From Clostridia bacterium (GTDB lineage: Bacteria > Bacillota > Clostridia > Oscillospirales > Acutalibacteraceae), in contig JAFQJL010000019.1 of NCBI GenBank assembly GCA_017414965.1, positions 1-64,000 on the forward strand: DNA of 64,000 nt, written 5' to 3'. The translations under genes were made by a program, and so were the position numbers. Positions 7,388-15,294 of the stretch are shown here, piece after piece. The notes below the pieces were generated by a model. The model ran no database searches. It was not told the DNA's origin and saw nothing but the letters and a program-made list of their open reading frames with translations. Position 1 is the first letter of the stretch. Every line of letters begins with the position of its first letter.

Positions 7388-7897
7388 ATGAACGAAAAAA
7401 TTGCTGCGTTGCTCAATCAGCAGATCAACAAGGAACTGTACAGCGCGTATCTGTATTTGGATATTTACAATTTCTATGACAGCTTGGATCTGGACGGTTA
7501 TGCCAACTATTATATGATTCAGGCGCAGGAAGAGCGCGATCACGCGCTGTTGTTTATGAAGTATATGCAAAACAACGGTCTCAAGGTTACGCTGGACGCC
7601 ATCGACAAGCCGGATAAGGAGTTTCACAACATTTTGGATCCGCTGGAGGCGGCCGCCGAGCACGAGAGATACGTTACGGCACTGATCAATGACATCTATC
7701 ACGAGTGCCACGCGGCCAAGGATTATCGGACGATGAAGTTCTTGGATTGGTTTGTGGACGAGCAGATGGAGGAAGAGGACAACGCCGACTCGATGGTCAG
7801 CCGCTACAAGCTGTTTGGCGGCGATGCCAAGGGCTTGTATTCGCTGGATCAGGAGTACGCCGCCCGTGTGTATACGGCGCCGAGTCTGGTGCTGTAA
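7388..7897 (+). CDS. ftnA: Bacterial non-haem ferritin
   Basis: 169 residues, family length. Ferritin oxidises Fe(II) and stores it as ferric mineral in a 24-mer, protecting against Fenton chemistry. Ferroxidase-site residues are visible: Glu in INKELYSAYLYLDI, the EERDHALLFM motif, Glu in EAAAEHERYVT, and the late WFVDEQMEEED segment. AGGAGGA is placed well before ATG 7388. It has no clear separate promoter after the preceding terminator, so it may be fed by read-through from the perR-rubrerythrin group. Confidence 0.95.
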   Translation: MNEKIAALLNQQINKELYSAYLYLDIYNFYDSLDLDGYANYYMIQAQEERDHALLFMKYMQNNGLKVTLDAIDKPDKEFHNILDPLEAAAEHERYVTALINDIYHECHAAKDYRTMKFLDWFVDEQMEEEDNADSMVSRYKLFGGDAKGLYSLDQEYAARVYTAPSLVL

Positions 7898-7918
7898 GGC
7901 TACTGAAAATATCCGTAA

Positions 7919-7945
7919 AGAGAGGGGAAACCCTCTCTTTTTTTT
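7919..7945 (+). terminator. Ferritin terminator
   Basis: AGAGAGGG / CCCTCTCT stem with GAAA loop and eight T. Confidence 0.92.
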
Positions 7946-8013
7946 GTGAAATTTCTCTGTGCGATGGCAACGACAAACCAAAAAAATGTATACTTTTACC
8001 TAAAAAATAGAGG

Positions 8014-8042
8014 TTGTTGCTGTTTTTTAATTACTTTATAAT
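8014..8042 (+). promoter_or_regulatory. Promoter of the large secreted protein
   Basis: TTGTTG (8014-8019), 17 bp, TATAAT (8037-8042). A second TATAAT lies at 8050-8055 with a poor -35. Confidence 0.6.
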
Positions 8043-8097
8043 TAAATTGTATAATTCTATGTGCGACTTTTGCGCGATAGGAGTAGGAGGGTATATT

Positions 8098-11000
8098 ATG
8101 GGAATCTTGAAAAGCAAGTCGTTTGCCCGTGTGCTGTCGGTGCTTTTGTGCATCGCGATGCTGGGCGGTCTGTTGCCGGTTTTCAGCGTCTCAGCGTTGG
8201 ACGAGGGCTGGATCGCCGCGGAGGACTACGACCAGTTGGAGCTGGGCGTGGATTACGACTATTCGTTTGCGGTGCTCGGCGATATTCAGCATATCACCGA
8301 CTATACGCCGCAGGATCTGCCGTATCTGTTTGACTATATTTTAGACAACAAGGATGCGAAAAACATCCAGTTTGTGTTCGGTATGGGTGACACCACCAAT
8401 GACGTCCATAACGAAGCAAACAACTTGGTGGAATGGCAGCTCGCCAAGGAGCAGTTTTTCCGTTTTAATGGGGAGATTCCGTATACCGTTATTCGCGGCA
8501 ACCACGATAGTGTTGTCCGTATGAACAACTATCTGGGTTGCGAGGGCTCCGGCTACGTGGCGCAGTTGGACGGCTTCTATCAGGAGGGCAACGTTGTCAA
8601 TGCGTGGAAGGAATTTTCCGTTGGCGGCGTGGATTACCTCAGTCTTGTAATCAACTACGAATCCTCCGACGGTGTACTGGAATGGGCGTCGGACGTCATT
8701 GAAGCGCACCCGAACCATCGGGTTATTCTCGGTACGCACGTCTATCTGCAACCGGATGGTACGTATGACAACGAAATGAACCCGAATTTTGCGCAGGACG
8801 GCACCATTAACAATGCCAACCAGGTGTGGGATAAGCTCGTTTCGCAGCACGAAAACATTTTCCTAGTTCTCAGCGGCCACGAAAGTTCGGACGACGTTAT
8901 GATCCTGCAAAAGACCGGTGTGCATGGCAACACGGTCACCGAGATGCGCGTGGACTCGCAGTATACCGACTTGGTGTATATGCTCAAGGATGACGACCTG
9001 CACGGCGGCACGGAAAAGGGTGTCGGCATGGTCACCATGATGTACTTCAAAAACGACGGTACGCAGGTGGCGGTGGAGCACTACTCGGTGCTTCGCGATT
9101 GGTATCGCGCGCTGCAGACCTTCGAGATCGACGAATACGAACACGACGGTTGGCGCTACGACGCGACCGACGACGATTCTTATAACGTGGACGCCTATGC
9201 GCCGTCCACCGGCTTGACCAATGCGCCGGAAATCTGGCAAGAGGGTTTGGGCGACACCACGCTCGACGAGCTGATGGCGGCAGGCGATCTGTCCTACGAA
9301 GGCGGCAGTGCGACCATTCGTCCGGACTACAATCAGGATCTGGGCGGTCACAGCTTTGCGCTGCACAGCGGCAAACGTACGGTTTCGCCTTCCTCTACCT
9401 ATACGGTTTCGTACAAACTGCGCTCGGACAGCGAAACGGTCAAGGTATGGCCGTATATCCACTCTGTCAAGACGGAACTGGGCGGCTCGGATACCTACAT
9501 TCCGTTGCGCGAGGATCCGTATCTGCAAAAAGGTCCGTTTACCGATTGGACAACGGTCAGTTTTGATCTGACGACCGACGAGAAAACGTCGGCGGTGGAA
9601 ATCTATCTGACTACCGTTGGCGGCGAAGTGTTTATCGACGATTTCTCGATGGTGAAAAAGGCGGCATCGGATGGCGCGACCGGCACCGGTAATTTTGTCA
9701 CCAACGGCGGCTTTGAACTGGGTACGGCCGGTCAGGCGCCGACCGACACCGGTATCATGGGCGGCGGTGGCACCGGCTCGCACATTAAGGTAGAAGGCGC
9801 CGGTCCGGACGGCAGCGCGGCGGTGCAGGTCACCTCGACCGAGGGGACGTATTATTTCCGTCCGCATACCGGCAGTTTGCCGGCGACGGCCAATTCCCGC
9901 TATAAGGCAACCTATAAGATCAAGCTGACCGAGGGCGCTCGTGCGTGGCCGTTTGTCTGTATGGCGCAGGCGTCCAAATGGACGCCCTATAACGACTACG
10001 AGGTCGTGGGCACCGCCGATTCGGATTGGGTGCAAGTGGAAGCTTATTTCCCGTCCTTTGATGCGGTGACGTATTTTGAATTCAATATCTTTGTGACCGG
10101 CGGTACGGCGTTGATCGACGACGTCGTGGTCTGCGAATGTCCGCTGGATATTGTTAACGGCAATTTCGAAAACGGCTCCGTCGGTTGGGGCGGCAGCAAT
10201 ACGTACGGCAACGACGGTACGTGGGCGATCGTGCAGGATGCCGATCGCGGCGGCGTGTTGAAGGAAGTGGCCGGCAACGCCGGTATGAGCGCGATGACTA
10301 AGGAAGAGAATCCGTATTATGCGTTTGTGGAGCCGAACAAGCAGTACACCATCTCCTACTGGCTGAAAATGGAGGAGGATGACGACACCGCGACTCCCGT
10401 CTTCTCCGGTATTTATACGCGCCAGAAGGCCAAGGATGGCACCAACGGTTCCAGAGCGTGGGGCTTCCCGGCAGAGTTCCAAAGAACCGGCGCAACCGAC
10501 GGTTGGGTGAAGGTCGAGGAGGTTTACACCGCCGACGAAAAAGCCGAACTGCTGACCATCATCTTCCGCGCAGTCGGTGGTACGGCATACTTCGACGATC
10601 TGAAGATCGAAGAAGTTTCGGATACCAGCAACATCATCACCAACGGCGATTTTGAGCAAGGAACCGACGGTCAGTTCCCGACCGGCTTCTACTCGATGCA
10701 GACAGGCGGTAAAGGCAAAGTCGAAAAGGTTTCCGGCGCCGGTGTGGACGGCAGTGCGGCCGTCCGCGTGGAGCCGCGCCCGGGTTATATTTTGAAAACG
10801 GACGACGCACATCGGATCACCGTGACGCCGTCTGCGACGTATACGCTGTCCTATAACGTCCGTGTCAAGAACGCGGTGACCGACGTGTATCCGATCGTCC
10901 GTCAGTTTGCGGCGAACGGCACGGCTTTGGAAACGCTGACGCTGAAATCGGCGGTTGTCCGCGGTAAGACCGATTGGAAACAGGTGACGGTGACCTTCAC

Positions 11001-12537
11001 CACTAACGCCTCGGCCGCACAGATCGCGCTTGGATTGCAGGCGTACGGCGGTCAGGTGGATGTGGATAACCTCTCGTTGACCGACGCAAACGGTGCCGAA
11101 CTGGTTTACAACGGCGATTTCGGTGATGGTGCGAACGCCGACGGTACGCCGATCGGCTTTACCGGCGAATTTGTGCAGGGCTTACAACAGGGCAAGGTGC
11201 TGTATGTCAGTTCGGCGCGCCCGCATACGCTTATCGTGGAGGCCAAGTCCAAAGCCGGCGTGCTCAACGCGTACAGCGACTCGACTCTGCTCGGCACGCT
11301 CGATCAGGTGTACGGCGATCTGGAGCACCGCGCACACTTCGGTGTTCGCATCGACGATGCGGCGACCGCCGCTGCTTTGGCGGATTGGGTGGTCGCGCGT
11401 CACGTGGCAAATCTGCAGGTGATTTCGGCGGATACGGCGCTTCTTGCCACCGTCAAAACGGCAAAACCGGCCGTCTGCTGCGTGGTGGATTGCACGGATA
11501 AGGCTATCGAAGCGGTTTCGGCCGGCAGCTTTACTCGTGTGATGATCGCGGAATCCATCGCGACCAAGGCGAATATCAGTAAATTGCGTGCCAAGGGCTT
11601 GTCGGTAGTGGTGGAAGCCACCGAGGTGACCGAGGATCTGCTGATCGTCGGCGCCAACGCGATTTTGACCGCCGATGCGGTTGCCGGCATTCTCGCGCTG
11701 GAGAACACGGCGGTATCGGCTGTGGCGGCGTTTGCCGGTGCAACGGTGACGCTGGGCGACGATCTGGATCTGAACTTCTATCTCGATATTCCCGATGAGA
11801 TCAAGACTGAGGGTATGAAAGTTACCTTCACGCTGGATGGCGTGGCGATGCCGGAAGTGGTGTTGGGCGAGAAAGAGACCAGCGGCTATTATCTGGCGTC
11901 GGTCGAAGTTCCGGCGAAGGATATGACCGCGCCGGTGGTGGCGACGCTTGTCAGCGCCGACGGCAACACGGTCTACGCGACCATTACCTACACCATCAAG
12001 GAGTATGCCGAGTACATCATTGCGGATCCGCAAGGCGCCTATTCCGAGAATCAGGAAGCCGCCGCGAAGGCGATGCTGACGTTTGGCGGTTATGCGCAGG
12101 TGTATTTCGATAATCACCGCGGTGACGATCTGGCCAATGCCAACTACAGCGTGGATCTGTCCGGCGCCGACCTGTCGGGCATCTCGAAGATGCAGGTTAA
12201 CGGTGCGGCGGACGGCTTTATCGGTGCTACGCTGATGCTCAAGACGAAAACGGCGGTCCGCTTGAACTTCAACAAGGCGGTTGAAGGCGCGGTTGCTCGT
12301 CCGAACAGCGCGTACTATTACGTGCAGATTGACGGCGTCGGTGCGGCGAAGCTCGGCAGCGAGAAAGCCTACACCATCGATGGAACGACCTATATCTTCA
12401 GCGTGCTTTCGTTTGCCAAGACGGTTATCGAAGGCAATTATCCGGCGGAATACCAGAATCTGATGAAGGCGATGGTGATTTACGCGGACAGCGCGAAGGA
12501 TTTGACCACCGAGGACGAAACCGAGATGATCAACTAA
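8098..12537 (+). CDS. Large secreted metallophosphoesterase with carbohydrate-binding-like repeats
   Basis: 1,479 residues. Signal peptide 1-33 (MGILKSKSF..., cleavage after VSA). A calcineurin-like phosphoesterase domain (about 55-340) shows GDIQH near 62, GDTTND near 97, RGNHD near 134 and GTH near 213; the last motif is SGHES rather than GHxH. Then come four jelly-roll, CBM_4_9-like repeats (about 375-520, 531-680, 682-840, 845-995), several opening with a TNG(G/D)FE-like motif. A weak glycerophosphodiesterase-like barrel (about 1025-1207) and a C-terminal region found in clostridial surface proteins follow. No LPXTG or dockerin is seen. ATG 8098 is chosen because GTAGGAGGG precedes it and the signal peptide starts there. 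Likely acts outside the cell on a phosphoglycan or teichoic-type polymer; substrate unknown. Confidence 0.8.
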   Translation: MGILKSKSFARVLSVLLCIAMLGGLLPVFSVSALDEGWIAAEDYDQLELGVDYDYSFAVLGDIQHITDYTPQDLPYLFDYILDNKDAKNIQFVFGMGDTTNDVHNEANNLVEWQLAKEQFFRFNGEIPYTVIRGNHDSVVRMNNYLGCEGSGYVAQLDGFYQEGNVVNAWKEFSVGGVDYLSLVINYESSDGVLEWASDVIEAHPNHRVILGTHVYLQPDGTYDNEMNPNFAQDGTINNANQVWDKLVSQHENIFLVLSGHESSDDVMILQKTGVHGNTVTEMRVDSQYTDLVYMLKDDDLHGGTEKGVGMVTMMYFKNDGTQVAVEHYSVLRDWYRALQTFEIDEYEHDGWRYDATDDDSYNVDAYAPSTGLTNAPEIWQEGLGDTTLDELMAAGDLSYEGGSATIRPDYNQDLGGHSFALHSGKRTVSPSSTYTVSYKLRSDSETVKVWPYIHSVKTELGGSDTYIPLREDPYLQKGPFTDWTTVSFDLTTDEKTSAVEIYLTTVGGEVFIDDFSMVKKAASDGATGTGNFVTNGGFELGTAGQAPTDTGIMGGGGTGSHIKVEGAGPDGSAAVQVTSTEGTYYFRPHTGSLPATANSRYKATYKIKLTEGARAWPFVCMAQASKWTPYNDYEVVGTADSDWVQVEAYFPSFDAVTYFEFNIFVTGGTALIDDVVVCECPLDIVNGNFENGSVGWGGSNTYGNDGTWAIVQDADRGGVLKEVAGNAGMSAMTKEENPYYAFVEPNKQYTISYWLKMEEDDDTATPVFSGIYTRQKAKDGTNGSRAWGFPAEFQRTGATDGWVKVEEVYTADEKAELLTIIFRAVGGTAYFDDLKIEEVSDTSNIITNGDFEQGTDGQFPTGFYSMQTGGKGKVEKVSGAGVDGSAAVRVEPRPGYILKTDDAHRITVTPSATYTLSYNVRVKNAVTDVYPIVRQFAANGTALETLTLKSAVVRGKTDWKQVTVTFTTNASAAQIALGLQAYGGQVDVDNLSLTDANGAELVYNGDFGDGANADGTPIGFTGEFVQGLQQGKVLYVSSARPHTLIVEAKSKAGVLNAYSDSTLLGTLDQVYGDLEHRAHFGVRIDDAATAAALADWVVARHVANLQVISADTALLATVKTAKPAVCCVVDCTDKAIEAVSAGSFTRVMIAESIATKANISKLRAKGLSVVVEATEVTEDLLIVGANAILTADAVAGILALENTAVSAVAAFAGATVTLGDDLDLNFYLDIPDEIKTEGMKVTFTLDGVAMPEVVLGEKETSGYYLASVEVPAKDMTAPVVATLVSADGNTVYATITYTIKEYAEYIIADPQGAYSENQEAAAKAMLTFGGYAQVYFDNHRGDDLANANYSVDLSGADLSGISKMQVNGAADGFIGATLMLKTKTAVRLNFNKAVEGAVARPNSAYYYVQIDGVGAAKLGSEKAYTIDGTTYIFSVLSFAKTVIEGNYPAEYQNLMKAMVIYADSAKDLTTEDETEMIN

Positions 12538-12544
12538 CGAATCC

Positions 12545-12581
12545 AAAAAGGCGTACAGAGGCAACTCTGTACGCCTTTTTT
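12545..12581 (+). terminator. Terminator of the secreted protein gene
   Basis: AAAAAGGCGTACAGAG / CTCTGTACGCCTTTTT stem, GCAA loop, T-run. Confidence 0.95.
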
Positions 12582-12582
12582 C

Positions 12583-12611
12583 TTGACGGATTTGACCGGA
12601 TATAGTATAAT
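12583..12611 (+). promoter_or_regulatory. Promoter of the LOG family gene
   Basis: TTGACG (12583-12588), 17 bp, perfect TATAAT (12606-12611). The -35 touches the previous terminator. Confidence 0.9.
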
Positions 12612-12653
12612 ATTTTACGAAATGGCATACACTCCACCGAAAGGAGCGGTTTT

Positions 12654-13235
12654 ATGAATATTTGTGTATACGGTGCGTCCAGCAACGAATTGGACACTTC
12701 GTTTGTCACGGCGGTGGAAGCGCTCGGACATCGGATGGCACAGCGCGGTCACAACTTGATTTTCGGTGCCGGCGGACGCGGTATGATGGGTGCCGCTGCG
12801 CGCGGCGTTCACGCGGAGGGCGGACGCATTATCGGCGTCGTGCCGCGGTTTTTCAACGTGGACGGCATTCTCTTTGAGCATTGCGACGAGATGATCCGCA
12901 CCGATACTATGCGCGAGCGCAAGCAGATCATGGAGGATCGTTCGGATGCCTTCGTGATGGCGCCGGGTGGCGTGGGAACGTTTGATGAATTTTTTGAGAT
13001 TCTCACGTTGCGCCAGCTCGGTCGACACACCAAACCGCTGGCGATCCTCAACGTCAACGGGTATTACGACACGCTGCTCGCCTTCCTGCGCGAAGGGGTG
13101 GAAAAGCGGTTTATGAAAGCCGGTACGCTGGAATTGTTTGCGGTGTTTACCGACGTGGACGAAATGCTGGATTATCTGGAAACGACCAAGCCGACCTTGC
13201 AGGATTTAACGGAACTGAAAAACATCACCAAGTAA
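12654..13235 (+). CDS. LOG family protein (TIGR00730, phosphoribohydrolase type)
   Basis: 193 residues with a Rossmann-type fold. The GAGGRGMMGAAARG loop and the APGGVGTFDEFFE motif (PGGxGTxxE) mark LOG proteins, which hydrolyse nucleoside 5'-monophosphates (for example cytokinin ribotides) to free base and ribose 5-phosphate. AAAGGAG precedes ATG 12654. It is a single gene between its own promoter and a strong terminator. The physiological substrate in Clostridia is not established. Confidence 0.9.
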   Translation: MNICVYGASSNELDTSFVTAVEALGHRMAQRGHNLIFGAGGRGMMGAAARGVHAEGGRIIGVVPRFFNVDGILFEHCDEMIRTDTMRERKQIMEDRSDAFVMAPGGVGTFDEFFEILTLRQLGRHTKPLAILNVNGYYDTLLAFLREGVEKRFMKAGTLELFAVFTDVDEMLDYLETTKPTLQDLTELKNITK

Positions 13236-13236
13236 G

Positions 13237-13275
13237 AAAAACCTTTCGCGATGTGCTCATCGCGAAAGGTTTTTT
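13237..13275 (+). terminator. Terminator of the LOG gene
   Basis: AAAACCTTTCGCGATG / CATCGCGAAAGGTTTT stem with TGCT loop and T-run. Confidence 0.95.
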
Positions 13276-13291
13276 AATTTCAAGTTTCCTC

Positions 13292-13320
13292 TTGCTTATA
13301 GAAAAGGTTTGGTGTATAAT
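13292..13320 (+). promoter_or_regulatory. Promoter of the DnaD-like/DnaC-like operon
   Basis: TTGCTT (13292-13297), 17 bp, TATAAT (13315-13320). Confidence 0.85.
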
Positions 13321-13355
13321 ACTTATTTGTAGAAATATGTCTTGGAGGTGAGTGT

Positions 13356-14318
13356 ATGGCGTATCAATGGAACGGGGCGAGTATGTGGGAGACCGTCACC
13401 CTGCCGTCGGCGGTGGGAAACTATCTCAAGCTGGCCAGTCCTTTGCAATGGCAGGTGCTGTTGTGGATGGCGACGCAAGGTCGCGGACAAGGCGATGCGG
13501 CCGCGTGTGCGGCGGCGCTCGGTCGTCGCGTGAGCGAAGCGGATTGCGCCGAGGCACTCGCTTTCTGGGTGCAGGAAGGCATCCTGCAGGAAACCGACAA
13601 ACAAACGGAAACCTCGCCGCAAACGGCGGCGAAATCCGTCAAGCCCGTTTTGCCGACACCGGTGTGTCCGCCGCGTCCGGACGTGGTCAAGGTGGCCGCC
13701 AAGCGCGCGGATTACGGATTCTTGTTACAGGAGGTCTCGGCACGGCTTGGCAAGGCGCTGTCGCCGCGAGAGATGGAGCAACTTGCCGATCTGCTCACCA
13801 ACCGCGGATTGCCGGCGGAGGTCGTGCTGATGGCGATGCAGTATTCCATCTCCAAAAACAAGCGGTCGATCGGATATATCGTGCGTGTGGCGGAGCATTG
13901 GGCAGACGACGGATTGTTTACGGTGGAGCAGGCCAACGAACGCCTGTGCGCCGAAAAACAGCAGGAGGAGGCCGGCGAACGGCTGGTGGCGTTGTTGCCG
14001 GACGAACCGTGGAAGCTGACTCTGGCGGATAAAAAGAAGCTGGCGATCTGGTTTTACGATTGGTCGCTTTCGGATTCGTTGATTTTGCTGGCGTTTGATC
14101 GCAGTAGAGAGAAGAAAATGCGCGTCAGCTATATGAATCGGTTGCTCGAATCGTGGCACGCCGCCGGTCTGTTGACGCCGGAGGCGGTGCTGGCCGACGA
14201 GGATCCGAACAAACCGAAGGTGGTGGCGACCGATCCGGCCGCCGGCGGCTTCAACTTGGATAAATACAGCGCTATGCTGGAAAATCACGTGCCTACATAC
14301 AAAGGGAAAGGGGAGTGA
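13356..14318 (+). CDS. DnaD-domain replication initiation protein
   Basis: 320 residues. The N-terminal part (about 1-80) looks like a winged-helix domain (LQWQVLLWMATQGRG...AEALAFWVQEGIL). Two DnaD/DnaB_2-type helical blocks follow (about 115-190 with LSPREMEQLADLLTNRGLPAEVVLMAMQYSI, and 210-275 with FYDWSLSDSLILLAFDRS). DnaD-like proteins help load the replicative helicase at the origin and at restart sites. CTTGGAGGTGA precedes ATG 13356. It is followed after 3 bp by a DnaC/DnaI-like loader, which supports a helicase-loading pair. Confidence 0.88.
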   Translation: MAYQWNGASMWETVTLPSAVGNYLKLASPLQWQVLLWMATQGRGQGDAAACAAALGRRVSEADCAEALAFWVQEGILQETDKQTETSPQTAAKSVKPVLPTPVCPPRPDVVKVAAKRADYGFLLQEVSARLGKALSPREMEQLADLLTNRGLPAEVVLMAMQYSISKNKRSIGYIVRVAEHWADDGLFTVEQANERLCAEKQQEEAGERLVALLPDEPWKLTLADKKKLAIWFYDWSLSDSLILLAFDRSREKKMRVSYMNRLLESWHAAGLLTPEAVLADEDPNKPKVVATDPAAGGFNLDKYSAMLENHVPTYKGKGE

Positions 14319-14321
14319 CGT

Positions 14322-15278
14322 ATGGGCTATAATCAAGAGGTCTACCGCGTGGCGGCAGACGAACTCGCGCGCCGTCGAATGGACGCAGAGCACCGTGCCA
14401 ACGCACTCCGTGCGCGGATCACGGCGCAGTTCCCCCGTGTGACGGAGCTGGAATTGCAGATGCGCGGCTCGGCCGCGGAGGTCGCACGCGCCGTTATCAA
14501 CGGCGGCGATGTCGAGGGGATTGTTGCCGAGGTGCGTCGTCGCAACGAAGCGGCGCAGACCGAGTTGGCGGCGATCCTCGCCGATGCCGGCGAAACGGCC
14601 GCCAATTTCGCGCCGCAATACACTTGTGCGCGCTGTGCGGATACCGGTTATGTGGGCAGCGAGATGTGCGATTGCTTCCGCCGCTTGTTGGCGGATGGTG
14701 CCGCCAAGCGTCTGAGTCGGTTGTCGGGTATGGAACTGACCAGCTTGGATGATATGGATCTGTCCTTTTACAAGGATCGGCTCGCGATGAGCAAGCTTTT
14801 GGATTTCTGCCGGTCGTACGGCGAGAATTTCTCAGAGGAGTCGGATAGTCTGCTGTTGTTTGGACCGACCGGCGTGGGAAAAACGCACGTGTCGTTGGCG
14901 CTGGCGAGTATGGCCGCACAAAAGGGCTATTCGGTGATGTATGGCCCCACCCAGCAACTGCTCGGACAAATGGAGCGCGAGCATTTCGGTCGCGACGAGG
15001 GCAACACCGGCGAATTGTTGGCGGACGCCGATCTGCTGGTGCTGGACGATCTCGGCACCGAACTGACCGGCTCGTTTTATCAGGTGTCGCTGTACAACCT
15101 GATCAACACGCGGTTGCTGACCAAGCGCCCCACCATTATCAGCACCAATCTGTCGCCGGCGGAGCTGCAAAGCCGCTACGGCGTGCAGATCGCTTCGCGT
15201 ATTTTGGGCACGTACATTCCGTTGCCGTTTAAAGGTGACGATATCCGCCAACAGAAATTGGAACGGCGGTTAGGCTAA
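14322..15278 (+). CDS. DnaC/DnaI-like helicase loader ATPase
   Basis: 318 residues. The N-terminal half is helical and carries a zinc-type cluster CARCADTGYVGSEMCDCF (about residues 102-119). The C-terminal AAA+ domain has Walker A GPTGVGKTH near 184 and Walker B LLVLDDLG near 240, plus a sensor region (PTIISTNLSP). This is the arrangement of DnaI/DnaC loaders, which place DnaB on single-stranded DNA; IstB proteins are close relatives but there is no transposase here. GGGGAGTG precedes ATG 14322. It directly follows the DnaD-like gene. Confidence 0.88.
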   Translation: MGYNQEVYRVAADELARRRMDAEHRANALRARITAQFPRVTELELQMRGSAAEVARAVINGGDVEGIVAEVRRRNEAAQTELAAILADAGETAANFAPQYTCARCADTGYVGSEMCDCFRRLLADGAAKRLSRLSGMELTSLDDMDLSFYKDRLAMSKLLDFCRSYGENFSEESDSLLLFGPTGVGKTHVSLALASMAAQKGYSVMYGPTQQLLGQMEREHFGRDEGNTGELLADADLLVLDDLGTELTGSFYQVSLYNLINTRLLTKRPTIISTNLSPAELQSRYGVQIASRILGTYIPLPFKGDDIRQQKLERRLG

Positions 15279-15294
15279 GGAGGGTTTGATTATT

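Noticed and set aside
8863-10812. 649-codon open frame antisense to the secreted phosphoesterase
   Set aside because: Composition (His/Arg/Val rich) is that of a shadow frame; the plus strand has signal peptide, domains, promoter and terminator.
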